Below, one piece after another: positions 43,896 to 51,654 of a stretch of DNA of 64,000 bases. The notes beneath the pieces are model-generated. The model ran no database searches and was not told the origin of the DNA. It saw only the letters and a program-made list of their open reading frames with translations. Location: assembly GCA_016719405.1 (NCBI GenBank), contig JADJZE010000018.1, positions 248,001 through 312,000 on the forward strand, in the 5' to 3' direction. Position 1 is the first letter of the stretch; every line of letters starts with the position of its first letter. Both the position numbers and the translations under genes were made by a program. The DNA comes from Candidatus Aalborgicola lynettensis. GTDB lineage: Bacteria; Pseudomonadota; Gammaproteobacteria; Burkholderiales; Burkholderiaceae_C.

Positions 43896-44387
43896 ATGGC
43901 CAAAAAAGATCATGTTTCCGAAACCCCCGCCACCCAGTTGCTCAAGGCCAACAAGGTGGCGTATACCGAACACCCCTACGACTACCTGGAACACGGCGGT
44001 GCCCAGCACAGCGCCCAGGTGCTGGGGTTCGACCCGTTTACGGTGGTCAAAACCCTGGTCATGCAGGACCAGAACGCCAAGCCCCTCTTGGTGCTGATGC
44101 ACGGCAACCGCAAGGTGTCCACCAAAAACCTGGCGCGCCAGATTGGCGCCAAATCGGTGGAACCTTGCGCGCCCGAGGTGGCCAACCGGCACAGCGGTTA
44201 TCTGGTGGGCGGCACATCGCCGTTTGGCACACGCCGCAGCATGCCGGTCTTTATTGAGGAAAGCATTCTGGCCCTGCCCAAAATCCTGATCAACGGCGGT
44301 CGGCGCGGTTATTTGGTGGGGCTGCAACCCGCCGTGTGCGTGCAGTTGCTGGGTGCAAAAGCGGTACAGTGCGCACTGGCTGAATAA
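43896..44387 (+). CDS. ybaK: Cys-tRNA(Pro) deacylase YbaK/EbsC
   Basis: 163 residues from the ATG at 43896. It removes Cys wrongly loaded on tRNA-Pro. The family pattern is clear: SETPATQLLKANKVAYTEHP, YLEHGGAQHSAQVLGFDP, VVKTLVMQD, the catalytic-site Lys in GNRKVSTKNLARQIGAKSVE, and HSGYLVGGTSPFGTRRSMPV. The start is supported by the family. No ribosome site is visible and a gacaat box ends 7 bases before the ATG, so it may be leaderless. Its 5' end has a decayed copy at the other side of the defence island. Confidence 0.94.
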   Translation: MAKKDHVSETPATQLLKANKVAYTEHPYDYLEHGGAQHSAQVLGFDPFTVVKTLVMQDQNAKPLLVLMHGNRKVSTKNLARQIGAKSVEPCAPEVANRHSGYLVGGTSPFGTRRSMPVFIEESILALPKILINGGRRGYLVGLQPAVCVQLLGAKAVQCALAE

Positions 44388-44438
44388 TGCCCCCGCCAGC
44401 GGCACGGCGCTGCTGCATTGTTTTTTGGAGATCTGGTT

Positions 44439-45077
44439 TTGAATTCCCTCGCTGTTGTGTACCCCCTGCTGGCCACTGTGGCCGCGTACCTGGTTGGTTC
44501 CCTGTCGTTTGCCGTCATTGTCAGCCGCGCCATGGGCCTGAATGACCCCCGCACCTACGGCAGCAAAAACCCCGGTGCCACCAACGTGCTGCGATCCGGC
44601 AGCAAGGCGGCTGCGATCGTTACTTTGTTGCTCGACGCGTTCAAGGGCTGGTTACCGGTGGTGCTGGTCAAGTGGTTTGGCGAGCCGTATGGCCTGGCCG
44701 AAGGCACGGTGGCCCTGGTCGGACTGGCGGCCTTTTTGGGGCACCTGTTTCCGGTGTTCTTCCGCTTTGTGGGCGGCAAGGGTGTGGCCACGGCCCTGGG
44801 CGTGTTGCTGGCCATCAGCGGCTGGCTGGGGCTGGCCACGGGCGCGGTTTGGGTGCTGGCCGCTTTGGTGTGGCGCTACTCGTCGCTGTCGTCTTTGCTG
44901 GCGGCGCTGTTGGCTCCGGTTTTGTACCTGCTGGGCGGCGGCATGACCTGGGTGATGGACAGAAATATTGTGGTGGCCATCGCCGCCATGTCGGCCTTGC
45001 TGATCTGGCGCCATGCGGAGAACATTGGCCGCTTGGTCAAGGGTACGGAATCCAAACTGGGTGCCAAGAAGGCCTGA
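44439..45077 (+). CDS. plsY: Glycerol-3-phosphate acyltransferase PlsY
   Basis: 212 residues from the TTG at 44439, chosen because GGAG lies 8 bases upstream; a TTG at 44418 has no such site. PlsY transfers acyl groups from acyl-phosphate to glycerol-3-phosphate, starting phospholipid synthesis. It has about five membrane helices and the family motifs: GSLSFAVIVSRAMGLNDPRT, YGSKNPGATNVLRSGSKAAA (phosphate binding), and GHLFPVFFRFVGGKGVATAL. The catalytic loops are complete and the length is normal. Confidence 0.96.
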   Translation: MNSLAVVYPLLATVAAYLVGSLSFAVIVSRAMGLNDPRTYGSKNPGATNVLRSGSKAAAIVTLLLDAFKGWLPVVLVKWFGEPYGLAEGTVALVGLAAFLGHLFPVFFRFVGGKGVATALGVLLAISGWLGLATGAVWVLAALVWRYSSLSSLLAALLAPVLYLLGGGMTWVMDRNIVVAIAAMSALLIWRHAENIGRLVKGTESKLGAKKA

Positions 45078-45145
45078 GCAGGTTGTGCTCCTGATGCACC
45101 CAGCGGCCCTGTAGGCACCTTCAAACACATCAACCCTGGAGTTTG

Positions 45146-45418
45146 ATGACCATGGAATTTGCGCTCATCCACTTTGGCGTGGGTTTGTTGGTGGTTTTGG
45201 TCATTGACTACGGTCGCGCCCGCCTCGCAGGGGAATCTGGTGGATCGCTGTCCCTGGCGCCGGTGGTTGTGGGTATTGCCTGCGCTGCGCTGGGGCATTT
45301 TTTATCGCCCTGGGCGACACCGGTGGTGTTGCTTCTGTATGCAGCCGTCAGTATCAATGAATGGCTGCAGGAGCGCCGTGACAAAAAGGCGTTGGCGTTG
45401 CGCCAGCCCAAGCCCTGA
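45146..45418 (+). CDS. Small membrane protein of unknown function
   Basis: 90 residues from the ATG at 45146; the ATG at 45152 has better spacing to the CTGGAG site and is equally possible. Two hydrophobic segments (LIHFGVGLLVVLVIDYG and VVVGIACAALGHFLSPW/VVLLLYAAV) and a basic C-terminal tail (EWLQERRDKKALALRQPKP) suggest an inner-membrane protein with its tail in the cytoplasm. I do not recognise the family. It follows plsY by 68 bases on the same strand. Coding is supported by the ribosome site and the clean topology. Confidence 0.6.
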   Translation: MTMEFALIHFGVGLLVVLVIDYGRARLAGESGGSLSLAPVVVGIACAALGHFLSPWATPVVLLLYAAVSINEWLQERRDKKALALRQPKP

Positions 45419-45517
45419 CTGCCGCCGCCCGCCACCTGCGCTGCGGATGGCATCGGTGGATTAACGGGCAATAACGCCCTTGCTGCAGGCGCAGCACGGG
45501 CTTCGCGTGCACGAAAG

Positions 45518-46486
45518 TCAGGCGCTGGTCTGCTCCTGGCCCGCTGCGGCGCTGAGGCGCAGAATATGAAAGTGGTTCAGCCGCGCCCGCACGCTGGACG
45601 CTGCCAGCGCGGTGCGAATGTGGGGTGCGGCGTGCGCCGTGTTGTGCAGGCGGGGCGCGGCCAGCAGTTCACCAGCGGCGCTGCCCAGCACGGCGATGTA
45701 GGGCTGGTTGGCGCTGGCGCTGCGGTGCACCACCACGGCCAGCTCGTCGTTGTCCAGCCGCACAAACGTGCCCGGCGGGTACAGACCCACCACACGCAGC
45801 AGCGCATGCCCGATTTCGTCGCTCTTGGCCGAGGCGTTGGCCATCAGAGCCCGGGCCGATTCAGTAGCGCTGCGACCCGCACGCGACAGGCGCGGGCTGA
45901 TCATGGCGGCGTAGCGGTCTACCATTTTCAAAATGCGTGCGAGCCGGGTCGCTGGGGGAACCTTGTGCAACTCGTGTTTGTCTACCGCATCGTCATGGTG
46001 GCTGGAAATCACCTCCAGCCACAAATCGTCGGCAATGCCCAGGCTGGTCAGCAGCATGCTGCCGCGCACCGGGTGGGCGCGGATGTCGGCTTGCTGCTGT
46101 GCGTCCGGCTTTTCAACCTGCGTGGCCAGCTTGTCCTGCAAGGTGGTCATGGCAATGTTCATGGTCAGTGCCGCGCGTACCAGGCTGTTGCGTTCTTTGG
46201 TGTCGAGCATCAGCTCACCGGCCAGCAGGTGGCACAGTGTGGCGCAGACCAGGGCGTGGCTGGCGCTGTAGCCCACGGGTGAGTTGCCGGCCAACTGAAA
46301 CAACAAATACAGTCCCACGTCGGGGTCGTGTTGCATCAGGCCCTGCATCCAGTGGTCGTATTGGGTGATGCGCTGCACAAACTCCTGCGCGTGGGCCGAG
46401 TTGCTCAGAATCACACCCAGGCCCGACTCCAGATCGGCCCACTGGCCGAGCAAGTCTTCGTATTCGTGTTCGCTTTGGATGCGCAT
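45518..46486 (-). CDS. HD-domain protein, degenerate HD-GYP-like
   Basis: 322 residues. The core looks like an HD phosphohydrolase: VGYSASHALVCATLCHLLAG, RAALTMNIAMTTLQDKLATQ, IRAHPVRGSMLLTSLGIADD and WLEVISSHHDDAVD, then RLARILKMVDRYAAMISPRL as in HD-GYP domains. The GYP stretch after HHDD is missing (DKHELHKVPP instead) and the first HD pair (MNIAM) is replaced, so cyclic-di-GMP hydrolysis is doubtful. A C-terminal beta domain (LYPPGTFVRLDNDELAVVVH) follows the core, as in several HD-GYP proteins. It may act as a binding protein. It lies 10 bases after the retropepsin-like gene. Confidence 0.75.
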   Translation of the reverse strand: MRIQSEHEYEDLLGQWADLESGLGVILSNSAHAQEFVQRITQYDHWMQGLMQHDPDVGLYLLFQLAGNSPVGYSASHALVCATLCHLLAGELMLDTKERNSLVRAALTMNIAMTTLQDKLATQVEKPDAQQQADIRAHPVRGSMLLTSLGIADDLWLEVISSHHDDAVDKHELHKVPPATRLARILKMVDRYAAMISPRLSRAGRSATESARALMANASAKSDEIGHALLRVVGLYPPGTFVRLDNDELAVVVHRSASANQPYIAVLGSAAGELLAAPRLHNTAHAAPHIRTALAASSVRARLNHFHILRLSAAAGQEQTSA

Positions 46487-46496
46487 GGGCTGCCTC

Positions 46497-47150
46497 TCAA
46501 AAGCGCTTGTCCAGCACCATCTGGTCGTTGGTACGGGTCATTTGAAAGTGGGTCAAAAAGGTGTTACCCAGCAACACAAAGGGCATGGAGCCGGCCGAGA
46601 CCACGCCCTCCACGCCGTAAACCACCACATCACCCACCCGCACCGAGTCCAGCCGCACGCGCCACGCCTGCACCAGCCCGTTGGCGGTGCTGACGCGCCC
46701 GGTTGGCCCGCCTTTGTAGGCAATACCCATGCGTTCGGCATCCATCACACTCAGGCTGACGGCCGATGCACCGGTGTCCACCATCATTTGCACGCTGCGC
46801 CCATTGATCTGGCCTTGGGTGAAGAAGTGGCCGTTGCTGCCCGCAGTCAACACCACTTTGGTGGCGCCGCTGCCCGGGCTGCCCGTGGAACCCACGCTGG
46901 CCGGTGCATCACCCACGCGCAAGGTGTGCTGTTTGCCGGCAATTTCTACCACCGCCTGGTCGCCCTGGGTGGAGATGATTGTGACGCCCTTGAAGGTGTC
47001 ACCGGCCGCCACGGCTTTGGGTGGACTGCCGTCCACCATCACCAGCGCTTTGCCACCCAACATGCCCGACAGCGCCACGCTCTGCGCCATGGCGCTCGCG
47101 CTACAGGCCAGTGCACAGGCCATCAGCAGGGTGCGGGTAAGGGGGTGCAT
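46497..47150 (-). CDS. Retropepsin-like aspartic protease (clan AA), exported
   Basis: 217 residues. An N-terminal signal peptide (TRTLLMACALACSASAMA) sends it to the periplasm. The N-terminal part (about 25-90) is a small beta domain. About 95-217 is a single-lobe aspartic protease like TIGR02281/RDD-type retropepsins: the catalytic motif MMVDTGASAVSLS, then VSTANGLVQAWRVRLDSVRV and VLLGNTFLTHFQMTRTNDQM. It should work as a dimer. The start shares one base with the yajQ stop (TGATG), so the genes are probably coupled. The substrate is unknown. Confidence 0.88.
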   Translation of the reverse strand: MHPLTRTLLMACALACSASAMAQSVALSGMLGGKALVMVDGSPPKAVAAGDTFKGVTIISTQGDQAVVEIAGKQHTLRVGDAPASVGSTGSPGSGATKVVLTAGSNGHFFTQGQINGRSVQMMVDTGASAVSLSVMDAERMGIAYKGGPTGRVSTANGLVQAWRVRLDSVRVGDVVVYGVEGVVSAGSMPFVLLGNTFLTHFQMTRTNDQMVLDKRF

Positions 47151-47635
47151 CAGTCGCGGAAGTTGTTGAAACTCAAGGGAATATCGGGATTTTCTTTTTT
47201 GATCAGGGCCATTGCAGCCTGCAGGTCGTCGCGTTTGGCACCGGTCACGCGGATGGCGTCGCCCTGGATGGCGGCCTGCACCTTCATTTTGCTGTCTTTG
47301 ATCTGGCGCTGGATTTTTTTGGCCACCTCGCTCTCGATGCCGTTGCGCACTTTAATGACCACCTTGACCTTGTCGCCCCCGATTTTTTGCGTGTCGCCCA
47401 CGTCCAGAAAGCGCACATCCACTTCCTGTTTGGTGAGTTTGTTGCGCAGCACGTCCTGAATCTGGTCGAGCTGAAACTGGGCATCGCCAATAAGGGTAAT
47501 GTCCTTGTCTTTCAGCTCAATGCTGGCGGCGGTGCCTTTGAAGTCAAAGCGCGTGGTGATTTCCTTGGACGTGTTTTCCACGCCGTTTTTGACTTTGGGC
47601 ATTTCTGCTTCGCAGACGGTATCAAATGAAGGCAT
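47150..47635 (-). CDS. yajQ: YajQ family nucleotide-binding protein
   Basis: 161 residues from the ATG at 47635 (MPSFDTVCEAEMPKVKNGVE), the standard start; an upstream extension has no support. YajQ proteins bind cyclic di-GMP or other nucleotides and RNA in some species. Family blocks: STKEITTRFDFKG-type (here TSKEITTRFDFKGTAAS), LRNKLTKQEVDVRFLDVG, KKIQRQIKDSKMKVQAAIQG and DLQAAMALIKKENPDIPLSF. The end NFRD is typical. It is divergent from murB, 60 bases apart. The retropepsin-like gene overlaps its end. Confidence 0.95.
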   Translation of the reverse strand: MPSFDTVCEAEMPKVKNGVENTSKEITTRFDFKGTAASIELKDKDITLIGDAQFQLDQIQDVLRNKLTKQEVDVRFLDVGDTQKIGGDKVKVVIKVRNGIESEVAKKIQRQIKDSKMKVQAAIQGDAIRVTGAKRDDLQAAMALIKKENPDIPLSFNNFRD

Positions 47636-47695
47636 ATTTTGGTTGGGTTTGGGTTGCGCCGAAATGGGCAATCCCGGTTGGACGACAATCTTGCC

Positions 47696-48784
47696 ATGTT
47701 AGTCGAGAAAAACGTCCCGCTCCAGTCCCTCAACACCTTCCACATCGTGGCCAAGGCCCATGCGCTGGTGCGCATAGGCAGCGAGGCCGATGTACGCGCC
47801 CTCCTGGCCGACCCGCAATGGGGGCCACAGCCCAAATTGGTGCTGGGTGGCGGCAGCAATGTGGTGCTGACCGGAGACGTGAAGCCCGTAGTGCTCAAGG
47901 TTGAGGTCAAAGGCATGCATCTGGTGGGTGAAACCGCCAAGGCCTGGATTGTGGAAGCCGGTGCGGGGGAGTTGTGGCACGAGCTGGTGCGCTGGACCCT
48001 GGCGCAGGGATACCCCGGGCTGGAAAACATGGCCCTGATCCCCGGCACCGTGGGGGCGTCGCCGGTACAGAACGTGGGCGCGTATGGGGTCGAACTGCAA
48101 GACCGCTTTGAATCGCTGGACGCCATCGATTTGCAGACCGGCAAGGTGTTTGCGCTCAATGCGGCGCAATGTGCGTTTGGTTACCGCGATTCGGTGTTCA
48201 AGCACGGCACGGTGCCGCAGCCCGGCGCTGATGCGGCGGCGACCGAACACCAGAACCTGGGCCTTAAAGACCGGGCGCTGATTTTGCGCGTGCGCCTGGC
48301 GCTGCCCAAGGTTTGGAAGCCGGTTCTGGGTTACGCTGATATCGAGAAGAAGATGGCCGAGCACGCCTGCCCGCAACCGAGCGCGCAGCAAATTTTTGAC
48401 TGGGTGTGCGACATTCGCCGCGCCAAGCTGCCCGACCCGGCGGTGATGGGCAATGCGGGCAGTTTTTTCAAAAACCCGACCGTGACCGCCGAGCAGTGTG
48501 CCGACATCATCGCCCGCGACCCCAAGGTGGTGCATTACCACCTGGATGACGGCACCGTCAAACTCGCTGCGGGCTGGTTGATTGATTCGTGCGGCTGGAA
48601 AGGCAAAACCGTGGGGCAGGCGGGGGTCTACGAAAAACAGGCGCTGGTGCTGGTGAACCGGGGATCCGGGGTGGATGGCCTGGGCGCCACCGGCGGCGAG
48701 GTGATGACCCTGGCCCGCGCCATCCAGACCAGCGTGTACGAGCGCTTTGGCATTGTGCTGGAGCCGGAGCCGGTGGTGGTGTAA
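47696..48784 (+). CDS. murB: UDP-N-acetylenolpyruvoylglucosamine reductase
   Basis: 362 residues, the longer type-I form with the C-terminal extra segment. MurB reduces UDP-GlcNAc-enolpyruvate to UDP-MurNAc with NADPH and FAD in wall synthesis. FAD-site marks: PKLVLGGGSNVVLT and GLENMALIPGTVGASPVQNV. The catalytic Ser is in GNAGSFFKNP, and GWLIDSCGWKGKTVG is near the end. FAD binds to the N-terminal NTFHIVAKA region. A gacaat box ends 6 bases before the ATG with no ribosome site in between. It is divergent from yajQ. Confidence 0.97.
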   Translation: MLVEKNVPLQSLNTFHIVAKAHALVRIGSEADVRALLADPQWGPQPKLVLGGGSNVVLTGDVKPVVLKVEVKGMHLVGETAKAWIVEAGAGELWHELVRWTLAQGYPGLENMALIPGTVGASPVQNVGAYGVELQDRFESLDAIDLQTGKVFALNAAQCAFGYRDSVFKHGTVPQPGADAAATEHQNLGLKDRALILRVRLALPKVWKPVLGYADIEKKMAEHACPQPSAQQIFDWVCDIRRAKLPDPAVMGNAGSFFKNPTVTAEQCADIIARDPKVVHYHLDDGTVKLAAGWLIDSCGWKGKTVGQAGVYEKQALVLVNRGSGVDGLGATGGEVMTLARAIQTSVYERFGIVLEPEPVVV

Positions 48785-48805
48785 GCCCAGTGGGCCCGCG
48801 CAGCC

Positions 48806-48976
48806 TTACTTTTTGCCGTTGGGCAGTGCAAACATGGAGATGCCCAGCACAATCAAAATTGCCGGCCACCAGGTTTTGAACAACTCGGCCAGGCTGACAT
48901 GCAACAGCCCCAGGTTGGTCAGCAGAAAAAATGTGCCCACTGCGATCAGCACGATGGCGGCGACGTTGCCTTTCAT
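48806..48976 (-). CDS. Small two-helix membrane protein (LiaI/LiaF-like, DUF5668)
   Basis: 56 residues from the ATG at 48976, with an AGAGG site 8 bases upstream; a longer frame from 49045 lacks a ribosome site. Two hydrophobic helices (VAAIVLIAVGTFFLLTNLGL and TWWPAILIVLGISMFALP) match the short LiaI-LiaF-like transmembrane pattern with the Trp-Pro in the second helix. Such proteins are often linked to envelope stress sensing, but this one has no sensor gene beside it. It is convergent with murB. Confidence 0.75.
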   Translation of the reverse strand: MKGNVAAIVLIAVGTFFLLTNLGLLHVSLAELFKTWWPAILIVLGISMFALPNGKK

Positions 48977-49098
48977 CACGAACCTCTTTCTCAAAAATTG
49001 AAGCCAGTGGGCATTGTCGCCATTTTTTGCAGGGGTGTTATTCACGTCTCCCAGAACCGCGCATTCCGCCCGGCTGGCCTTCGAATAGACTACAAGCC

Positions 49099-49872
49099 AT
49101 GCCCCAAATCTCCGTCTACATCATTGCCTACAACGAAGCCGAAAAAGTGCGCGCCACGATTGAGAGCGTGCGCTGGGCGGACGAGGTGGTGGTGGTGGAT
49201 TCGCACAGCACCGACGGCACGGCCGGTATTGCCCAGCAAATGGGCGCACGTGTGGTGCAAGTGGAGTTCAAGGGTTTTGGCGATTTGCGCAACCAGGCCC
49301 TCCAGAGTTGCACGCACGAATGGATATTCAGCGTGGACGCCGACGAGCGCTGCACCCCCGAGGTGGCGGCCGAAGTGCGCGCCATTGTCAACAACCCGGC
49401 TTCGCTGGACGTGTGGCGCGTGCCACGGCGCAATTTTTTTATGGGCCGGTGGATCCGGCACTCGGGCTGGTATCCCAATTTCCGCCAGCCGCAGTTGTTT
49501 CGCAAGGGCGCCATGACTTACGACCTGAAGCCCGTGCACGAAGGGTATGTGCTGCACACGCCCAAGCCCTTGGGCACCTTGCAAAACGCCATCTGGCAGT
49601 TTCCGTTCAAGAACATGGCCGAAGTTTTGCACAAGGCCAACCGCTATTCGAGCCTGGGTGCGGAGAAAATCCAGCACAAGAAAATTTCCATGGGGTCCGC
49701 GTTAGTGCACGCCCAATGGGCATTCTGGAAGCACTATGTGTTCAAACTGGGGTTTCTGGACGGCTGGGCCGGCTTTGTGATTGCGCTGGGTAATTTCGAA
49801 GGGACTTTTTACCGCTATGTGAAGGCGCTGGAGACGCAAAAGGGCGATCTCTGGAAGGTTCCCAAACCATGA
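49099..49872 (+). CDS. Glycosyltransferase family 2 (WaaE/KdtX-like)
   Basis: 257 residues. A GT-A fold enzyme of the kind that adds glucose to the LPS inner core: ISVYIIAYNEAEKVRATIES at the N-terminus, DEVVVVDSHSTDGTAGIA with the first Asp pair, FSVDADERCTPEV as the metal-binding motif, and RNFFMGRWIRHSGWYPNFRQ, which is typical of the WaaE/LgtF group. Its last four bases overlap msbA (ATGA), so LPS core synthesis and export are coupled here. The exact sugar and acceptor are inferred from the group only. Confidence 0.9.
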   Translation: MPQISVYIIAYNEAEKVRATIESVRWADEVVVVDSHSTDGTAGIAQQMGARVVQVEFKGFGDLRNQALQSCTHEWIFSVDADERCTPEVAAEVRAIVNNPASLDVWRVPRRNFFMGRWIRHSGWYPNFRQPQLFRKGAMTYDLKPVHEGYVLHTPKPLGTLQNAIWQFPFKNMAEVLHKANRYSSLGAEKIQHKKISMGSALVHAQWAFWKHYVFKLGFLDGWAGFVIALGNFEGTFYRYVKALETQKGDLWKVPKP

Positions 49873-51623
49873 CACACAAGAAGCCATCCGATACGGAGCA
49901 ACTGTACCTGCGCCTGCTGCAATACGTTAAACCGCACTGGAAGGCGTTTGCCGTGGCGGTGTTTTGCATGGTGGGTACGGCGGCGACGGAGCCGGTGTTT
50001 CCCGCCATCATGAAACGCCTGCTTGATGATGGTTTTAATGCCAGGGACACCTACCTGGTATGGGCCATACCGGTCGGGATTGTGATGCTGTTTGTCTTGC
50101 GCAGCATTTTTGTGTACGTCAGTGGTTACCTGATGATGTGGGTCTCCAGCCGCGTGGTCACGGACCTGCGCCGGGCCATGTTTGCCAAGCTGTTGGTGCT
50201 GCCCGCTGCGTACTGCCAGCAGCACTCTGCAGGCGAAACCATTTCACGCCTGGTGTACGACGTCAGCCATATTTCCGAGGCCGCCACCAACGCGCTGGTA
50301 TCGGTCATCCGCGAGACCTTTACCGCCATCGCCCTGCTGGGGTACTTGCTGTACCTGGACTGGAAGCTGACGCTCATTACGCTGTGTGTGGGGCCCGTCA
50401 TCGCATTTTTGGTGCGCTCGTTTGGCAAACGCATGCGTGCGGCCAGCCTGCAAAGTATGGGGGCCATGCGCGAAATTTCGCATGTGATTGAAGAAACCAG
50501 CGCCGCACACAAAATGGTCAAGGTCTATGGTGGCCAGCAGCGCCAGCTGCGCCTGTTTGAAAAAGCCACCGATGCGTTTCGGCGTGCGCAAATGCGTGAA
50601 GCCATTCCGGCCACCGCCACCACACCGGTCACCCACGTTACCGCCTCGGTTGCGATCGCCTTGATTGCGTACCTGGCGCTGAGCCAAACCACCGGCAGCG
50701 CGGGTTCCAGTCCGGGTGGCTTTGTGTCGTTTATTACCGCCATGCTGCTATTGATTGCGCCCCTGAAGCAGCTCACCACGGTCAAGACCAACCTGCAGCG
50801 CGGTTTGGCCGCTGCGGATAATATTTTCCAGTTTCTGGATTTGGCGCCCGAGCCCGATACCGGTGTGCATGACTTGCCACGTGCACGCGGGGATATCCGG
50901 TTTGAGAACGTGCGTTTTTCTTACCCTGAGAGCGAAAAGACGGCGCTCAACAGCGTCAGCTTTGCCATTGAGGCCGGGCAAACGGTGGCGCTGGTGGGGC
51001 CATCTGGCGGCGGCAAAAGCACCATCAGCAACCTGATACCGCGTTTTTACCGTGTGGATGCGGGAACTATTTCCATTGACGGCATCGACTTGAACGACAT
51101 CCGGCTCGGCGCCCTGCGGCACAACATTGCCTTTGTGGGCCAGGATGTGGTGCTGTTTGACGACACGGTGGCGGCCAATATTGCGTTTGGTGTGGCCGGT
51201 GACGTGACCACCGATTCCATTGTTGCGGCGGCCAAAGCGGCCAACGCCTGGGAGTTTATTGAAGCCCTGCCGCAAGGGCTGGACACGCCCATTGGAAACA
51301 ACGGCACGCGCCTCTCCGGCGGGCAACGCCAGCGCATTGCCATCGCACGCGCCCTGCTGAAGGACGCGCCGATTTTGATCTTGGACGAGGCCACCAGTGC
51401 GCTCGACAACGAGTCGGAGCGCAAGGTGCAGTCGGCACTGGAGGTGCTGATGAAAGGGCGCACCACGCTGGTGGTCGCACACCGGCTCAGCACCATCGAA
51501 AAAGCCGACCGCATTCTGGTGCTGTGTGCCGGAGCAATTGTGGAGTCGGGCCAACACGCGGAGTTGCTGGGCCAAGGCGGGGTGTATGCCAACCTGGCCC
51601 GCACACAGTTCCCGCCCCACTAA
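49869..51623 (+). CDS. msbA: Lipid A export ABC transporter MsbA
   Basis: 584 residues with the usual half-transporter layout: six membrane helices (about 25-325), then an ATPase domain. Walker A: VALVGPSGGGKSTISNLI; signature: RLSGGQRQRIAIARALLKDA; Walker B: ILILDEATSALDNESER; His switch: VVAHRLSTIEKAD. MsbA flips lipid A-core across the inner membrane. Assignment to MsbA over other ABC half-transporters rests on length, FQFLDLAPEPDTGV-type linker and position between an LPS glycosyltransferase and an O-antigen ligase. Confidence 0.93.
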   Translation: MTHKKPSDTEQLYLRLLQYVKPHWKAFAVAVFCMVGTAATEPVFPAIMKRLLDDGFNARDTYLVWAIPVGIVMLFVLRSIFVYVSGYLMMWVSSRVVTDLRRAMFAKLLVLPAAYCQQHSAGETISRLVYDVSHISEAATNALVSVIRETFTAIALLGYLLYLDWKLTLITLCVGPVIAFLVRSFGKRMRAASLQSMGAMREISHVIEETSAAHKMVKVYGGQQRQLRLFEKATDAFRRAQMREAIPATATTPVTHVTASVAIALIAYLALSQTTGSAGSSPGGFVSFITAMLLLIAPLKQLTTVKTNLQRGLAAADNIFQFLDLAPEPDTGVHDLPRARGDIRFENVRFSYPESEKTALNSVSFAIEAGQTVALVGPSGGGKSTISNLIPRFYRVDAGTISIDGIDLNDIRLGALRHNIAFVGQDVVLFDDTVAANIAFGVAGDVTTDSIVAAAKAANAWEFIEALPQGLDTPIGNNGTRLSGGQRQRIAIARALLKDAPILILDEATSALDNESERKVQSALEVLMKGRTTLVVAHRLSTIEKADRILVLCAGAIVESGQHAELLGQGGVYANLARTQFPPH

Positions 51624-51654
51624 CTTGCGTGCCCGCGAAGCCTGCGCCCGTAGC

